Shown in pieces: positions 1-9,274 of a stretch of 64,000 bases of DNA. The first letter of the stretch is position 1. Each line of letters begins with the position of its first letter. The notes under the pieces were generated by a model. That model was not told where the DNA came from, made no database searches, and was given only the letters and a program-made list of their open reading frames with translations. The stretch comes from Methylomonas rapida (GTDB taxonomy: Bacteria > Pseudomonadota > Gammaproteobacteria > Methylococcales > Methylomonadaceae). The stretch is from assembly GCF_024360925.2 (NCBI RefSeq), contig NZ_CP113517.1, positions 4,444,001 through 4,508,000 of the forward strand, written 5' to 3'. A program made the translations under genes and the position numbers.

Positions 1-840
1 CTGTTGCAGTTTGCCTTGTTGTGCCTATTGTCATGGGCCATGCCGCAAGACGCCTTGGCGCTGGATTGGCAAAGCCTGTGGCAAACAGCCGATCAACGCG
101 CGCAGCAGGCTTTTGCTGAACAACATTACGACCAGGCCGCCGAACAATTCAACAATCCCGAATGGCGCGCCGCCGCTCAATACAAGGCCGGCCAGTACCA
201 ACAAGCCGCCGAAACCCTGAAAGACACCCAGACCGCCGACGGCCATTACAACCGTGGCAACGCCCTGGCCAAAGCCGGACAGCTGCAAGAAGCCCTGCAA
301 GCCTATCAACAAGCGCTGAAACTCGATCCCCAGCATGCCGATGCAAAGTTCAACAAAGAACTGGTGGATAAACAGTTACAGCAGCAAAAGCAACCACAAA
401 AACAGGATCAGTCATCTCAAGACCAGCAACAAAAATCGCAGAATCAACAACCTGATTCAACAGATAGTCAGCAATCGCAGGATCGGCAGTCGAGTTCAGG
501 CGATCAACCGCAAGACCAAGGACCGGAGAAAGCACAGGAAAACGCCCAATCCGACGCCAAACAAACAAACCCTCAGCCAAACGAGGACAAACGGCAGCAA
601 CCGGAACAACAAAGCGATAAACCCGACGATGCCCGCCGTTCGTCGAATAACCCTAAACCCGAACAAAGCCGGCAAAAAGAGCCGCCAACGCCCAATAATG
701 CCGAGCAGGAAGAGGCCCAGCGCGCCAACGATAACGCATTGAAGCGCATTCCGGACGAACCGACCGGCTTGCTGAAGCGCAAATTCAAATATCAATACGG
801 CCAACGCAGCCCGCCCCCCCACGACGGCCCAGCTTGGTAA
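1..840 (+). CDS. VWA/TPR aerotolerance protein, BatB/BatC type, C-terminal part (5' end outside window)
   Basis: The reading frame is open to the window edge, and the first codons encode a hydrophobic helix, so this is probably the C-terminal part of a longer VWA-plus-TPR protein. After the helix come TPR-like units, with the clearest at roughly residues 75-115 (HYNRGNALAKAGQLQEAL, then ALKLDPQHADAKFNKEL). From about residue 120 to 245 the protein is low-complexity, rich in Gln, Asp, Ser, Pro and Lys. In many Gammaproteobacteria a fused VWA-TPR protein sits in the MoxR-DUF58-VWA-BatD operon and is thought to act in the periplasm or inner membrane in stress tolerance. Here the expected next gene, batD, is 16.5 kb downstream. 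An internal TTG at 4 could serve as a start but looks less likely than truncation. Confidence 0.72.
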   Translation: MLQFALLCLLSWAMPQDALALDWQSLWQTADQRAQQAFAEQHYDQAAEQFNNPEWRAAAQYKAGQYQQAAETLKDTQTADGHYNRGNALAKAGQLQEALQAYQQALKLDPQHADAKFNKELVDKQLQQQKQPQKQDQSSQDQQQKSQNQQPDSTDSQQSQDRQSSSGDQPQDQGPEKAQENAQSDAKQTNPQPNEDKRQQPEQQSDKPDDARRSSNNPKPEQSRQKEPPTPNNAEQEEAQRANDNALKRIPDEPTGLLKRKFKYQYGQRSPPPHDGPAW

Positions 841-1038
841 ACAACTGGCCGCTTCTCTGTAAGGCAATCATCCCGTTGCTTTGAGGCTGTTTTAATCCGT
901 CCACCTCAATCCATCAACGCGACCTACCCATAAAGTCTGCGATGGATTGGTTATTGGACTTCGCCTCGCCCGTTTACGCAGGGCGACGGTTATTTCAACC
1001 CTCCAGGCTATTGGGATGATCCCGAAAAAATCATTTTG

Positions 1039-1182
1039 TCCACGAAACACACGAAACCTGTCCTGAGCAGGGATGAAGGAATCACGAAAAGTTTCAAACC
1101 GTTATCACCTCAAAGAGCAGTACCGAACAGGTGAATTGATAATATTCATAACGCAATGATTTCTTTCGTGCTTTTCGTGGAC
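1039..1182. repeat. Imperfect 19-bp inverted repeat pair in the 841-1259 intergenic gap
   Basis: The 419-bp gap between the VWA/TPR gene and the first RND operon holds no credible gene. It contains a pair of 19-bp arms (1039-1057 and 1164-1182) that are inverted copies with two mismatches, both of the CGTGGAC/TTTCGTG type. They bound about 144 bp and look like the ends of a small dispersed intergenic element. Further left, 907-915 and 941-949 form a perfect 9-bp inverted repeat, and a GC-rich hairpin lies near 968-988. The promoter of the RND operon should also lie in this gap, but I cannot assign a convincing one. Confidence 0.5.
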
Positions 1183-1259
1183 TTGCTGCCGTCATTAGAA
1201 TGCAGCCAGCCCATTCAACTCGCGAGAGTTCCCCAACCCCATGTCGTTGAGATTCAACC

Positions 1260-2372
1260 ATGAAAATTAGCCGAATTGTATTTTTTGCCTTGTGTTTGAC
1301 CGCACTGGCATGTTCACCGGAAAAACCCGTCGAAAACAAACCCGAAACCTATCAGGTCATCAATCCTCTGGTAAAGGACACCAGCTACACCAGCGAGTAT
1401 GTCGCCGAAATCCAGTCGGTCCGCTATGTCGAGGTCAGGAGCAAAATCAAGGGCTTCATCGAAAAAAACTATGTTGACGAAGGCCAGGCCGTCCAAAAAG
1501 GCCAGTTGTTGTTTTCCTTGAGCTTTTCCGAATTCGAAAAGGAATTGCAAAAAGCCGAGGCCGATTACAAAGCGTCACTGGCCGATCTGAAAGCCGCCGA
1601 AGTCGAGTTGAATAACGTGAAACACCTGGTGGAGAAAAACATCGTTTCCAAACCGGAACTGGATGTATTGCAGGCCAAGGCCAATGCCTTGAAAGCCAAG
1701 GTTGAGGAAGCAGTCGCGCACAAGGAACAGGTGGCCTTGCATCTGTCTTTCGCGCAGATCAAGGCGCCCTACGACGGCATCATCAACCGTATTCCGCACA
1801 AAATGGGCAGTCTGATCGAGGAAGGCGACATGCTGACCTCCATTTCGGACAATCGCGAGATATTCGCCTATTTCCATTTATCTGAAATCGATTACCTGAA
1901 TTACATCGGCAACGAGGAAAAGGAAACAAAAACCGTTGTGCTGAAACTGGCCAACAACGACCTTTATCCGCATAAAGGCAAAATAGAAACCATCGAAAGC
2001 GAATTTGACCGGGAAACCGGCAATATCGCGTTCCGTGCCAGATTCCCGAATCCCGAGGCCATTTTGAAACACGGCGCCAACGGCAAGATCGTCATCAACA
2101 AAATACTGAAAAACGCGCTGATCATTCCGCAAAAATCGACCTTCGAAATTCAGGACCAGCTTTATGTCTTCGTGGTCGATAAGGACAACATGCTCCGCCA
2201 ACGCAAAATCGTGCCGAAAATGCGCTTTACCGATTTTTACGCGGTCGAATCCGGCTTGACGAAAAACGACAGAATCGTCTTCGAAGGCGTCGAAAATGCG
2301 AAAGACGGCGCCAAAATCGAGCCCGTCCCCATCGACTTGGCCGCAGCCGTGCCTGCTGAGCCTCAGCATTAG
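1260..2372 (+). CDS. RND efflux periplasmic adaptor lipoprotein (copy 1)
   Basis: Membrane-fusion protein of the HlyD/MexA/AcrA family, 370 aa. It joins an inner-membrane RND pump to an outer-membrane channel. The N-terminus is a lipoprotein signal with lipobox LTALAC, so it should be lipid-anchored in the periplasm. A biotinyl-lipoyl-like half-motif (VRSKIKGFIEKNYVDEGQ, about residues 60-77) is followed by a coiled-coil hairpin (about 90-155) and the second lipoyl half (IKAPYDGIINRI), then beta-barrel and membrane-proximal domains. It is followed 12 bp later by the pump gene. It is paralogous to 11607-12722, and several DNA tracts of 37-125 bp are identical or nearly identical between the two. 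Substrate unknown. Confidence 0.93.
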   Translation: MKISRIVFFALCLTALACSPEKPVENKPETYQVINPLVKDTSYTSEYVAEIQSVRYVEVRSKIKGFIEKNYVDEGQAVQKGQLLFSLSFSEFEKELQKAEADYKASLADLKAAEVELNNVKHLVEKNIVSKPELDVLQAKANALKAKVEEAVAHKEQVALHLSFAQIKAPYDGIINRIPHKMGSLIEEGDMLTSISDNREIFAYFHLSEIDYLNYIGNEEKETKTVVLKLANNDLYPHKGKIETIESEFDRETGNIAFRARFPNPEAILKHGANGKIVINKILKNALIIPQKSTFEIQDQLYVFVVDKDNMLRQRKIVPKMRFTDFYAVESGLTKNDRIVFEGVENAKDGAKIEPVPIDLAAAVPAEPQH

Positions 2373-2384
2373 GCGGGTGACATC

Positions 2385-5300
2385 ATGATGACAGTCAAAT
2401 TCATTCATCGCCCGGTATTGTCCATCGTCATATCGGTGCTGATCACCCTGATGGGCTTGCTGGCCTTGATCCAGCTGCCCGTCACCCAGTTTCCGGACAT
2501 TGCGCCGCCCGAGGTCACCGTCACGACCAAATTCACCGGCGCCAATGCCGAAGTCGTGGTCAAGGCGGTCATCACGCCGCTGGAACGGGCCATCAATGGC
2601 GTGCCGGGCATGAGCTACATGTCTTCGGTGGCCGGTAACGACGGCAGCGGCTTGATCAGCATCGTGTTCAAGCCCGGCACCGACCCCGACGTGGCGGCGG
2701 TCAACGTGCAGAACCGGGTGTCCGCGGTCGTGGACGAATTACCGGAGGAAGCCATTAAGGCCGGCGTCATCGTCGAGAAAGTGCAAAACGCGATGCTGCT
2801 CTATATCAACATCTTGAGCGCCGATCCGACGGTTGACGAAAAATTCCTGTTCAACTTCACCGACATCAATGTCCTGAAAGAACTCAAACGTATAGAAGGC
2901 GTCGGCTTTGCCGAAATCCTGGGGTCTCGGGAATACGCGATGCGGGTCTGGCTGAAACCCGACAAATTGCTGATGTACAACCTGTCGGCCACTGAAATCG
3001 TCGAAAAACTGCGGGCGCAAAACGTCGAGGCGGCGCCCGGCAAGATCGGCGAAAGCTCGGGCAAGGAAGCGCAATCGCTGCAATACGTGTTGCGTTATAC
3101 CGGCAAGTACAACACCCGGGAAGGCTATGAAAACATCGTATTGAACAGCGGTGAGGATGGCGAAATCGTGCGCTTGAAGGACGTGGCCGACATCGAATTC
3201 GATTCCAAGGATTACAACGTCCTGTCCAAGGAAAACGGCCAGCCGTCGGCGGCGATTTTGTTGAAGCAGCGCCCCGGCAGCAACGCCAAGGAAGTCATAG
3301 AAAACATCAAGAAAACCATGGCGGAGATCAGGGTCAACAGTTTTCCGCCCGGCATGGACTATACCGTCAGTTACGACGTATCGCTGTTCCTGGATGCGTC
3401 GATACACGAGGTACTGAAAACCTTGGTCGAGGCCTTCGTATTGGTGGCTCTGGTGGTGTTCGTATTCCTGCAGGACTGGCGCTCGACGCTGATTCCTATC
3501 ATCGCGGTGCCAGTGTCGCTGATCGGCACCTTTTTCTTCATGCAATTGCTGGGTTTTTCGCTGAACCTGATCACGCTGTTCGCGCTGGTGCTGGCCATCG
3601 GTATCGTGGTCGATAACGCCATCGTCGTGGTCGAGGCGGTGCACGCCAAGATGGAGCATTCGCACATGGGGCCGCGACGCGCCACCGAGCATGCGATGCG
3701 CGAAATCAGCGGCGCGATCATCGCGATCACACTGGTGATGTCGGCGGTATTCATTCCGGTGGCGTTCATGGAGGGCCCGGAAGGGGTATTTTACCGGCAG
3801 TTTTCGCTGACGATGGCGATCGCCATCGTGCTGTCGGGCGTCACCGCATTGACGCTGACGCCGGCCTTGTGCGCGATGTTTTTGCAGAACCTACATGGCG
3901 ATAGCCACCACACGCCAACCCGGCTGCAAAAATTGTTTGCCGGCTTCAACCGCTGGTACGACGGTCTGGCCGAGCGCTATAAGACCATCATCGCCGCAAT
4001 TGGTAATCGCAACGTGGTGACCTTTGCGATATTGCTGGGCTTCTCGGTCGGCGCCGGTCTGATAGGCCGCTCCGTGCCGACGGGCTTCATTCCCGAGGAA
4101 GATCAGGGCACCATTTACGCCAACATCACCACACCGTCCGGCGCCACGCTGGAGCGCACCGAAAAAGTCTCCAACGAGGTGCAGCGCATCGCCTCGAGCC
4201 TGGACGAGGTTGCTTCGGTTTCCAGTCTGGCCGGCTTCAGCATTCTGTCCGACGGTACGGGGTCCGTGTACGGCATGAATCTGATCAACCTGAAAAACTG
4301 GGAAGAACGCGAAGCCTCCGACAAGGACATCATTCGCGCGCTGGAAGAAAAAACCCGGCATATCAAGGACGCCACCGTGGAATTCTTCACGCCGCCGCCG
4401 GTGCCGGGCTACGGTAATTCCAGCGGTTTTGAAATGCGCTTGCTGGACAAAACCGGCTCCGATGATCTTGCCCGTTTGCAAAAAGTGGCTGACGACTTTG
4501 TCGAGGAGCTGAACAAACGACCGGAGATTACCAACGCCTTCACCACGTTCAATGTCAGCTTTCCGCAGTTTGTGTTGCATATCGACGGCGACAAGGCCGC
4601 GCAAAAAGGCGTCACCGCCGACAATGCGATGAGCACGCTGCAAACCCTGATCGGCAGCGAATACGCCACCAACTTCATCCGCTTCGGCCAGATGTACAAG
4701 GTCATGGTGCAGACCTTGCCGGAATACCGCGCCCAGCCCGAAGACCTGATGGAACTGTACCTGAAAAACGACGCCGGCAAGATGGTGCCCTTTTCGTCGT
4801 TTCTGACCGTGGAAAAAGTCTACGGCCCGGAACAGGTGACCCGCTACAACATGTACCCTTCGGCGATGGTCAACGGCCAGCCGGCACAGGGTTACAGCAG
4901 CGGGCAGGCGATTGCGGCCATCAAGGAAGTCGCGGCCGAAAATTTGCCGAAGGGTTTTGGTTACGATTGGGCCGGCTCATCGCGGGATCAGGCCAATGCC
5001 GGCCATCAGGCGATTTTCATCTTTTTGATTTGCCTGACCTTCGTCTATTTGCTGCTCGCCGCGCAATACGAGAGCTTTCTGTTGCCGTTCGCGGTGATTC
5101 TGTCGCTGCCGATCGGCGTGTTCGGCGCCTTGGGCTTTTTGTTGCTGATGGGACTGGAAAACAACATTTACGCGCAAATCGCCATGGTCATGCTGATCGG
5201 CATTCTCGGCAAGAACGCGATTCTGATCATCGAGTTCGCCGCCTTGAAACATAAGGAAGGCATGTCGCCGTTCGCAGCCGCCATCGAAGGCGGCGTGTTG

Positions 5301-5546
5301 AGGCTACGGCCGATTCTGATGACCTCGTTCGCCTTCGTGGCCGGCCTGCTGCCGTTGATGTTTGCTTCCGGCGCCGGCGAGATCGGCAATAACACGATAG
5401 GTTCGGCCGCGGCCGGCGGCATGATATTCGGCACGATATTCGGCGTCATCGTCATTCCGGGCTTGTATGTGACCTTTGCCGGCATCGCCGACAAACATCA
5501 TCGCAAAGGCCAAAAAGAAGAAGCCCCTTTCACCGAGACCCTTTAA
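2385..5546 (+). CDS. RND multidrug-type efflux pump, inner-membrane permease (copy 1)
   Basis: HAE1-type RND permease of 1053 aa (AcrB/MexB/MexF family), the proton-driven pump of a tripartite exporter. Seen in sequence: an N-terminal TM1 (IHRPVLSIVISVLITLMGLL), the two large periplasmic loops, a TM4 region ending GIVVDNAIVVVEA, and a TM10 region GILGKNAILIIEFA with the conserved Lys. RLRPILMTSFAF carries the conserved Arg. The TM4 acidic pair that is Asp-Asp in AcrB (D407/D408) reads D410-N411 here, whereas the second copy in this window keeps Asp-Asp. The gene is coupled to the adaptor upstream and the outer-membrane factor 6 bp downstream. Substrate cannot be told from sequence. Confidence 0.95.
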   Translation: MMTVKFIHRPVLSIVISVLITLMGLLALIQLPVTQFPDIAPPEVTVTTKFTGANAEVVVKAVITPLERAINGVPGMSYMSSVAGNDGSGLISIVFKPGTDPDVAAVNVQNRVSAVVDELPEEAIKAGVIVEKVQNAMLLYINILSADPTVDEKFLFNFTDINVLKELKRIEGVGFAEILGSREYAMRVWLKPDKLLMYNLSATEIVEKLRAQNVEAAPGKIGESSGKEAQSLQYVLRYTGKYNTREGYENIVLNSGEDGEIVRLKDVADIEFDSKDYNVLSKENGQPSAAILLKQRPGSNAKEVIENIKKTMAEIRVNSFPPGMDYTVSYDVSLFLDASIHEVLKTLVEAFVLVALVVFVFLQDWRSTLIPIIAVPVSLIGTFFFMQLLGFSLNLITLFALVLAIGIVVDNAIVVVEAVHAKMEHSHMGPRRATEHAMREISGAIIAITLVMSAVFIPVAFMEGPEGVFYRQFSLTMAIAIVLSGVTALTLTPALCAMFLQNLHGDSHHTPTRLQKLFAGFNRWYDGLAERYKTIIAAIGNRNVVTFAILLGFSVGAGLIGRSVPTGFIPEEDQGTIYANITTPSGATLERTEKVSNEVQRIASSLDEVASVSSLAGFSILSDGTGSVYGMNLINLKNWEEREASDKDIIRALEEKTRHIKDATVEFFTPPPVPGYGNSSGFEMRLLDKTGSDDLARLQKVADDFVEELNKRPEITNAFTTFNVSFPQFVLHIDGDKAAQKGVTADNAMSTLQTLIGSEYATNFIRFGQMYKVMVQTLPEYRAQPEDLMELYLKNDAGKMVPFSSFLTVEKVYGPEQVTRYNMYPSAMVNGQPAQGYSSGQAIAAIKEVAAENLPKGFGYDWAGSSRDQANAGHQAIFIFLICLTFVYLLLAAQYESFLLPFAVILSLPIGVFGALGFLLLMGLENNIYAQIAMVMLIGILGKNAILIIEFAALKHKEGMSPFAAAIEGGVLRLRPILMTSFAFVAGLLPLMFASGAGEIGNNTIGSAAAGGMIFGTIFGVIVIPGLYVTFAGIADKHHRKGQKEEAPFTETL

Positions 5547-5552
5547 TCACCC

Positions 5553-6992
5553 ATGAAACCCAGATATTACTATCCATTAACTTTCTCGTTGCTGGCCCTG
5601 GTCGGCGGCGGTTGCGGCAATCTGAACACCGATTTAGCCATACCCGACCTGCCGATGCCGGCCAGTTTTCGCGATCACCAGGATAAACCAGAAAATGCCC
5701 CGGTCACCCAGATCGACTGGCGCGAGTATTTCGCCGATCCCAACCTGCTGGCGCTGATCGATAAGGCGGTCGCCAATAACCACGATCTGCAGATCGCCCT
5801 GCAACGCATCGAAACGTCCAGGGCCAGCGTCAAACTGGCCAATGCCGCGATGTTGCCTAAGGTGAATTTGAACATCGGCGGCGGCGTGCAAAAGTTTGGC
5901 CTCTACACGATGGATGGGGCCGGTAACGCGTCTACCGAAATCACGCCCGGCCAGATTGTGCCGGAACATCTGACCGATATGTTCGTCGGCCTGCAATCGT
6001 CCTGGGAAATCGATGTCTGGGGCAAATTGAAAAGCCAGCGCAACTCGGCCGCCGCGACCTATCTGTCCAGCATCGATGCCGCCAATTTGGTGATTTCCAA
6101 TCTGGTGGCCGACGTCGCGGTTTATTACAGCGAATTGCTGGCACTGGACCATGAACTGGAGATCATCAGACGCACCATCGCCAAGGAGCAGGAAGCCCTG
6201 GACGTCATCAAACTGCAAAAAGAAGCAGGCCGGGCCAATGAATTGGCGGTGCAGCAATTTCAGGCGGAATTGTTGAATACCCAAGTCTCGGAAAAAAACA
6301 CCCTGCAAAAAATCGCCGAAACCGAAAATCAGATCAATTACCTATTGGGCCGTTACCCACAACCGATCGAGCGATCAACACAGATCTTTTTTTCCGAGAA
6401 ATCTCATGAACTGTCGGCGGGCGTGCCGTCGCAGTTGCTGGAAAACCGTCCGGACGTGCGTGCGGCGGAACTGCAAATCGAAGCCAGCCAATTCGATTTG
6501 AAAGCGGCCAAGGCGGCTTTTTATCCGAATGTGAACATCTCGGCGACCTTTGGCTTTCAGGCCTTCAATCCGGAGTTCTTGTTCACGACGCCAGCCTCGA
6601 TTGCCTATTCGGTTTTTGGTCAGATGATCGCGCCCATCATCAACATGAAGGCCCTCGAAGCGCAGTTCAATACCGCCAAGGCCAACCAATTGAGCGCGAT
6701 GTACAACTATCAAAAAACCATTTTGAACGCCTATGTCGAAGTCGCCAATCAACTCAGCAACATCAAGAATCTGCGGGAAACCAGCACATTGAAAAAACAA
6801 CAGAGCGACGCCTTGAAGCAGTCGGTCGATGTCTCCAACGAGCTGTACAAGGCCGCCAGGGCAACCTATCTGGAGGTGCTGATTGCCCAGCAAAGCGCGT
6901 TGCAGTCCAATCGGGAGTTGATCGATGTCACCAAGCAACAGCGTATCGCCAGAATCAGCCTCTATAAAGCCTTGGGCGGCGGCTGGAGATAA
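5553..6992 (+). CDS. RND outer-membrane factor lipoprotein, NodT/OprM family (copy 1)
   Basis: TolC-like outer-membrane channel, 479 aa, with a lipoprotein signal (LALVGGGC). Two OEP repeats are visible: an N-terminal half up to the Ser/Thr-rich middle, and a C-terminal half starting near LLENRPDVRAAELQIEAS, which is the family signature. It closes the adaptor-pump-channel operon. From the CAATCTG at 5618 to the stop codon the DNA is almost identical to the second copy (15965-17339), with about 14 substitutions counted by eye and no indel. The signal peptides differ. The DNA after the stop is unrelated in the two copies. Confidence 0.94.
   Translation: MKPRYYYPLTFSLLALVGGGCGNLNTDLAIPDLPMPASFRDHQDKPENAPVTQIDWREYFADPNLLALIDKAVANNHDLQIALQRIETSRASVKLANAAMLPKVNLNIGGGVQKFGLYTMDGAGNASTEITPGQIVPEHLTDMFVGLQSSWEIDVWGKLKSQRNSAAATYLSSIDAANLVISNLVADVAVYYSELLALDHELEIIRRTIAKEQEALDVIKLQKEAGRANELAVQQFQAELLNTQVSEKNTLQKIAETENQINYLLGRYPQPIERSTQIFFSEKSHELSAGVPSQLLENRPDVRAAELQIEASQFDLKAAKAAFYPNVNISATFGFQAFNPEFLFTTPASIAYSVFGQMIAPIINMKALEAQFNTAKANQLSAMYNYQKTILNAYVEVANQLSNIKNLRETSTLKKQQSDALKQSVDVSNELYKAARATYLEVLIAQQSALQSNRELIDVTKQQRIARISLYKALGGGWR
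5618..6992 (+). repeat. Near-identical 1.375-kb direct repeat, copy A (outer-membrane-factor gene)
   Basis: This tract matches 15965-17339 at the same spacing throughout (offset 10347 bp, no indels) with about 14 mismatches by eye, roughly 99% identity. The match begins inside codon 22, after the divergent signal peptide, and stops at the stop codon. It is a substrate for homologous recombination that could delete or amplify the 10.3 kb between the copies. Confidence 0.9.
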
Positions 6993-7322
6993 ATATGCGC
7001 AAAATTTGCCTGCGTGGGATGACAACTTGACATCGCCCTGTTCGTCAAGGCCAGAGCGGATCGAGCCGTAAGTGAAGCGCCCATTCCCGAACAAAAAGGC
7101 CTCCTGGTTGAAAGCCCGCATCGTACTACGATGGTTTGATTTTCCGAAATTATGGCCTAACCGCGCACAGTATCGTTATTCACTATGGACACTATGGACA
7201 TTGGATTAAGGATAACAAGGTCTTAACCAGCTCTGATACTGTCTGTGCGGCAAAGTGGAATGATGACCCTGTAATTCAATTTACTCCCTTTTAAGCGAGA
7301 AAACGTCCTGGAATGGCAATCT

Positions 7323-7415
7323 GTGGGGTATGCCTGGCGAATCGGAGTCGGGCAACAGCTGCCGCCAAGCCCCATGGACGGGTTCACGGTGTTCCTCGAT
7401 AGGCATATCCCCCAC
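7323..7415. repeat. REP-like imperfect palindrome in the 6993-7748 gap
   Basis: The 756-bp region between the first RND operon and the CNNM gene contains no gene I can support. Outer arms at 7323-7335 (GTGGGGTATGCCT) and 7401-7415 pair with small mismatches and enclose further GC-rich self-complementary sequence, including CCCCATGG. It has the look of an intergenic REP-type element. I believe related sequences are dispersed in Methylococcales genomes, but that is from memory and not checked. Confidence 0.45.
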
Positions 7416-7497
7416 CAAATAAACTTGAACGATTATTTAGTAACGCTCATGAAGGCTGGGCATCGCCCCGGCAAATGAAAATAGCCTTCGGGGTAAG

Positions 7498-7583
7498 GTT
7501 GCTTGCCGGACAGGCCGCCGTGAATACATCCATATAGGCTCGACGGCGGCATCCTTGCCGCCGACGCCTGTCCAACAAGCAAC
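7498..7583. repeat. REP-like nested palindrome (86 bp)
   Basis: Outer 18-bp arms at 7498-7515 and 7566-7583 are inverted copies with two mismatches (GTTGCTTGCCGGACAGGC type). Inside is a perfect 8-bp stem, 7544-7551 with 7556-7563 (CGGCGGCA/TGCCGCCG), with a 4-nt loop. The structure is that of a bacterial REP/BIME unit. The remainder of the 6993-7748 gap shows nothing else convincing: no tRNA, no transposase remnant, and a 72-codon minus-strand frame that crosses the palindrome and looks spurious. Confidence 0.55.
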
Positions 7584-7748
7584 TGCACCCCCACTTTTGC
7601 TACCTTCAGAGTAAGAAGGGAGTAAACGGCTTTGAAAAGCCATAAAAATAAGCACGAGGATACTCGCGAGCTTTTTGGCTCATGCGGTGGTTGCTCTTTG
7701 AAGAACGGCGGCGGGCAATCCGATTACTTGCGCTCATATTGAGGCCGA

Positions 7749-9047
7749 TCAGTTTTCACCTTCGCTTTTGGAAATAAGCACCTTGTCCACACGATTTCCA
7801 TCCATATCGACGACTTCGAACCTCAAGCCGCGGAATTCAAAATGATCGGTGGCTTTGGGCACATAGCCAAGGTGCAACAATATGAAACCGCCAACCGTAT
7901 TGAAACGGACATCGGCTGTTTCGGATAGCTCATCCAGGTCGAATTGTTTCTGGAATTGGTGAATGTCGACCATGCCATCCACCAGCCAGGAACCATCCTC
8001 GCGCTGCAAGATTTCCGGCCTGTCTTCTAGCGGACTGGTCGCCAACGTACCTACAATCGCTTCCAATACGTCACCCAAGGTCACCAAGCCATTGATTTCG
8101 CCATACTCATCGGCGACCAGGGCTGTGTGCAAGTGGGATTGCTTGAATTGCTCGAGCAAGCCCATCAGGCTTATGGAATCGGGCACGTACAATGCCTTGA
8201 CCATGATCTGGTTTAGATTGGGTTGGTCGCCCATCAGTACCCGGTCGAGAATATCCTTGACCTTGATAAAACCAACCACCGTTTCCAGCCCGCCGGAACA
8301 AAGCGGTAAGATGCCGTGCGAATTTTCGACGATCAATTGGCGGTTTTCCTGGAACGGCTTGCGCAGATCGAGCCAGACGATGTCCTGACGCCAGGTCATG
8401 ATGGAAGCCACGTTGCGCTTATCGAGCCTCAGGATATTCTCCATGAAACGGAATTCGGCCTCTTCGAGCACGCCTTCCTCGGTGCCTTGCGCCAGCAGCA
8501 ACTTGATTTCTTCCTCGGTCATCGACGGTTCGTTTTTCGGCTTGATGCGCAGCAGCCATAACGTGACTTCCGTCGCCAAACTCAGCAGTTTCACTATGGG
8601 TAAGGCCAGCAAGGACAAGCCGTGCATGGGGCGCGCAATCAGCGCGGCGATGCGTTCCGGAAAATTCAGCGCCAGGCGCTTAGGCACCAATTCACCAACA
8701 ATCAGGGATAAAAAGGTGATCGATAGCACCGTCGCCACCAAGGCCAGTTTTTCAGCGTAAGCGGCGAAAAACGGGAATGACTGCAGCCAGGGTATTAACG
8801 GTTCGGCAATGGCTTCTTCGCCCAAGGCGCCGCTGAGAATGCCGATCGAGGTAATTCCCACCTGTATCGTCGAAAGAAAGCGGGTGGGTTGCTCCGCGAG
8901 CTCCAATGCCTTGGACGCGCCATGGTTGCCGCGTTCGCCCATTTGTTGCAAGCGAACCTTGCGGGACGAGACGACGGCCATTTCCGACATCGCAAATACG
9001 CCGTTCAGGGCAATCAACAATAAAATCAAGCCAAGTTCAAAAGACAT
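7749..9047 (-). CDS. CNNM/HlyC-CorC family transporter (DUF21-CBS-CorC_HlyC)
   Basis: 432-aa membrane protein of the hemolysin-C/CorC (UPF0053) family. From the start chosen at 9047 (MSFELGLILLLIALNGVFAMSEMA) it has the DUF21 transmembrane domain with its AMSEMA motif and three to four hydrophobic helices (to about residue 170). A pair of CBS domains follows (about 190-330), then a C-terminal CorC_HlyC domain (VDGMVDIHQFQKQFDLDE onward). Family members are linked to Mg or Co efflux or to membrane repair, and the substrate is not settled here. An upstream in-frame start (9122) would add 25 residues with no signal-like character, so I rejected it. It stands alone, oriented against the RND operons. 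Confidence 0.9.
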   Translation of the reverse strand: MSFELGLILLLIALNGVFAMSEMAVVSSRKVRLQQMGERGNHGASKALELAEQPTRFLSTIQVGITSIGILSGALGEEAIAEPLIPWLQSFPFFAAYAEKLALVATVLSITFLSLIVGELVPKRLALNFPERIAALIARPMHGLSLLALPIVKLLSLATEVTLWLLRIKPKNEPSMTEEEIKLLLAQGTEEGVLEEAEFRFMENILRLDKRNVASIMTWRQDIVWLDLRKPFQENRQLIVENSHGILPLCSGGLETVVGFIKVKDILDRVLMGDQPNLNQIMVKALYVPDSISLMGLLEQFKQSHLHTALVADEYGEINGLVTLGDVLEAIVGTLATSPLEDRPEILQREDGSWLVDGMVDIHQFQKQFDLDELSETADVRFNTVGGFILLHLGYVPKATDHFEFRGLRFEVVDMDGNRVDKVLISKSEGEN

Positions 9048-9274
9048 GCAATAACCGCTCTTCGCCAAAATAAAATTCAATGTGGGGGATAATCTGAGCA
9101 ATCGAGATTCCAAGAGTTTCAATGATCTGGATCACGCCTGATCATGCATGGTATCACTTGCCATTTTTCGAGTAATGCAATAGTTGTCGATTTGCCGCAC
9201 AGTAAAATAGCCATCAAACTTCAGAACTCTTGATGGTTCATACGGTATAACCTTTCAACACAAAACATATTTCA

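Noticed and set aside
1094..1339. 81-codon minus-strand frame between the VWA-TPR gene and the RND operon
   Set aside because: It overlaps the true adaptor start and inverted-repeat DNA; no domain or ribosome site.
7437..7655. 72-codon minus-strand frame
   Set aside because: It passes through the REP-like palindrome at 7498-7583, has no ribosome site and no recognisable motif.
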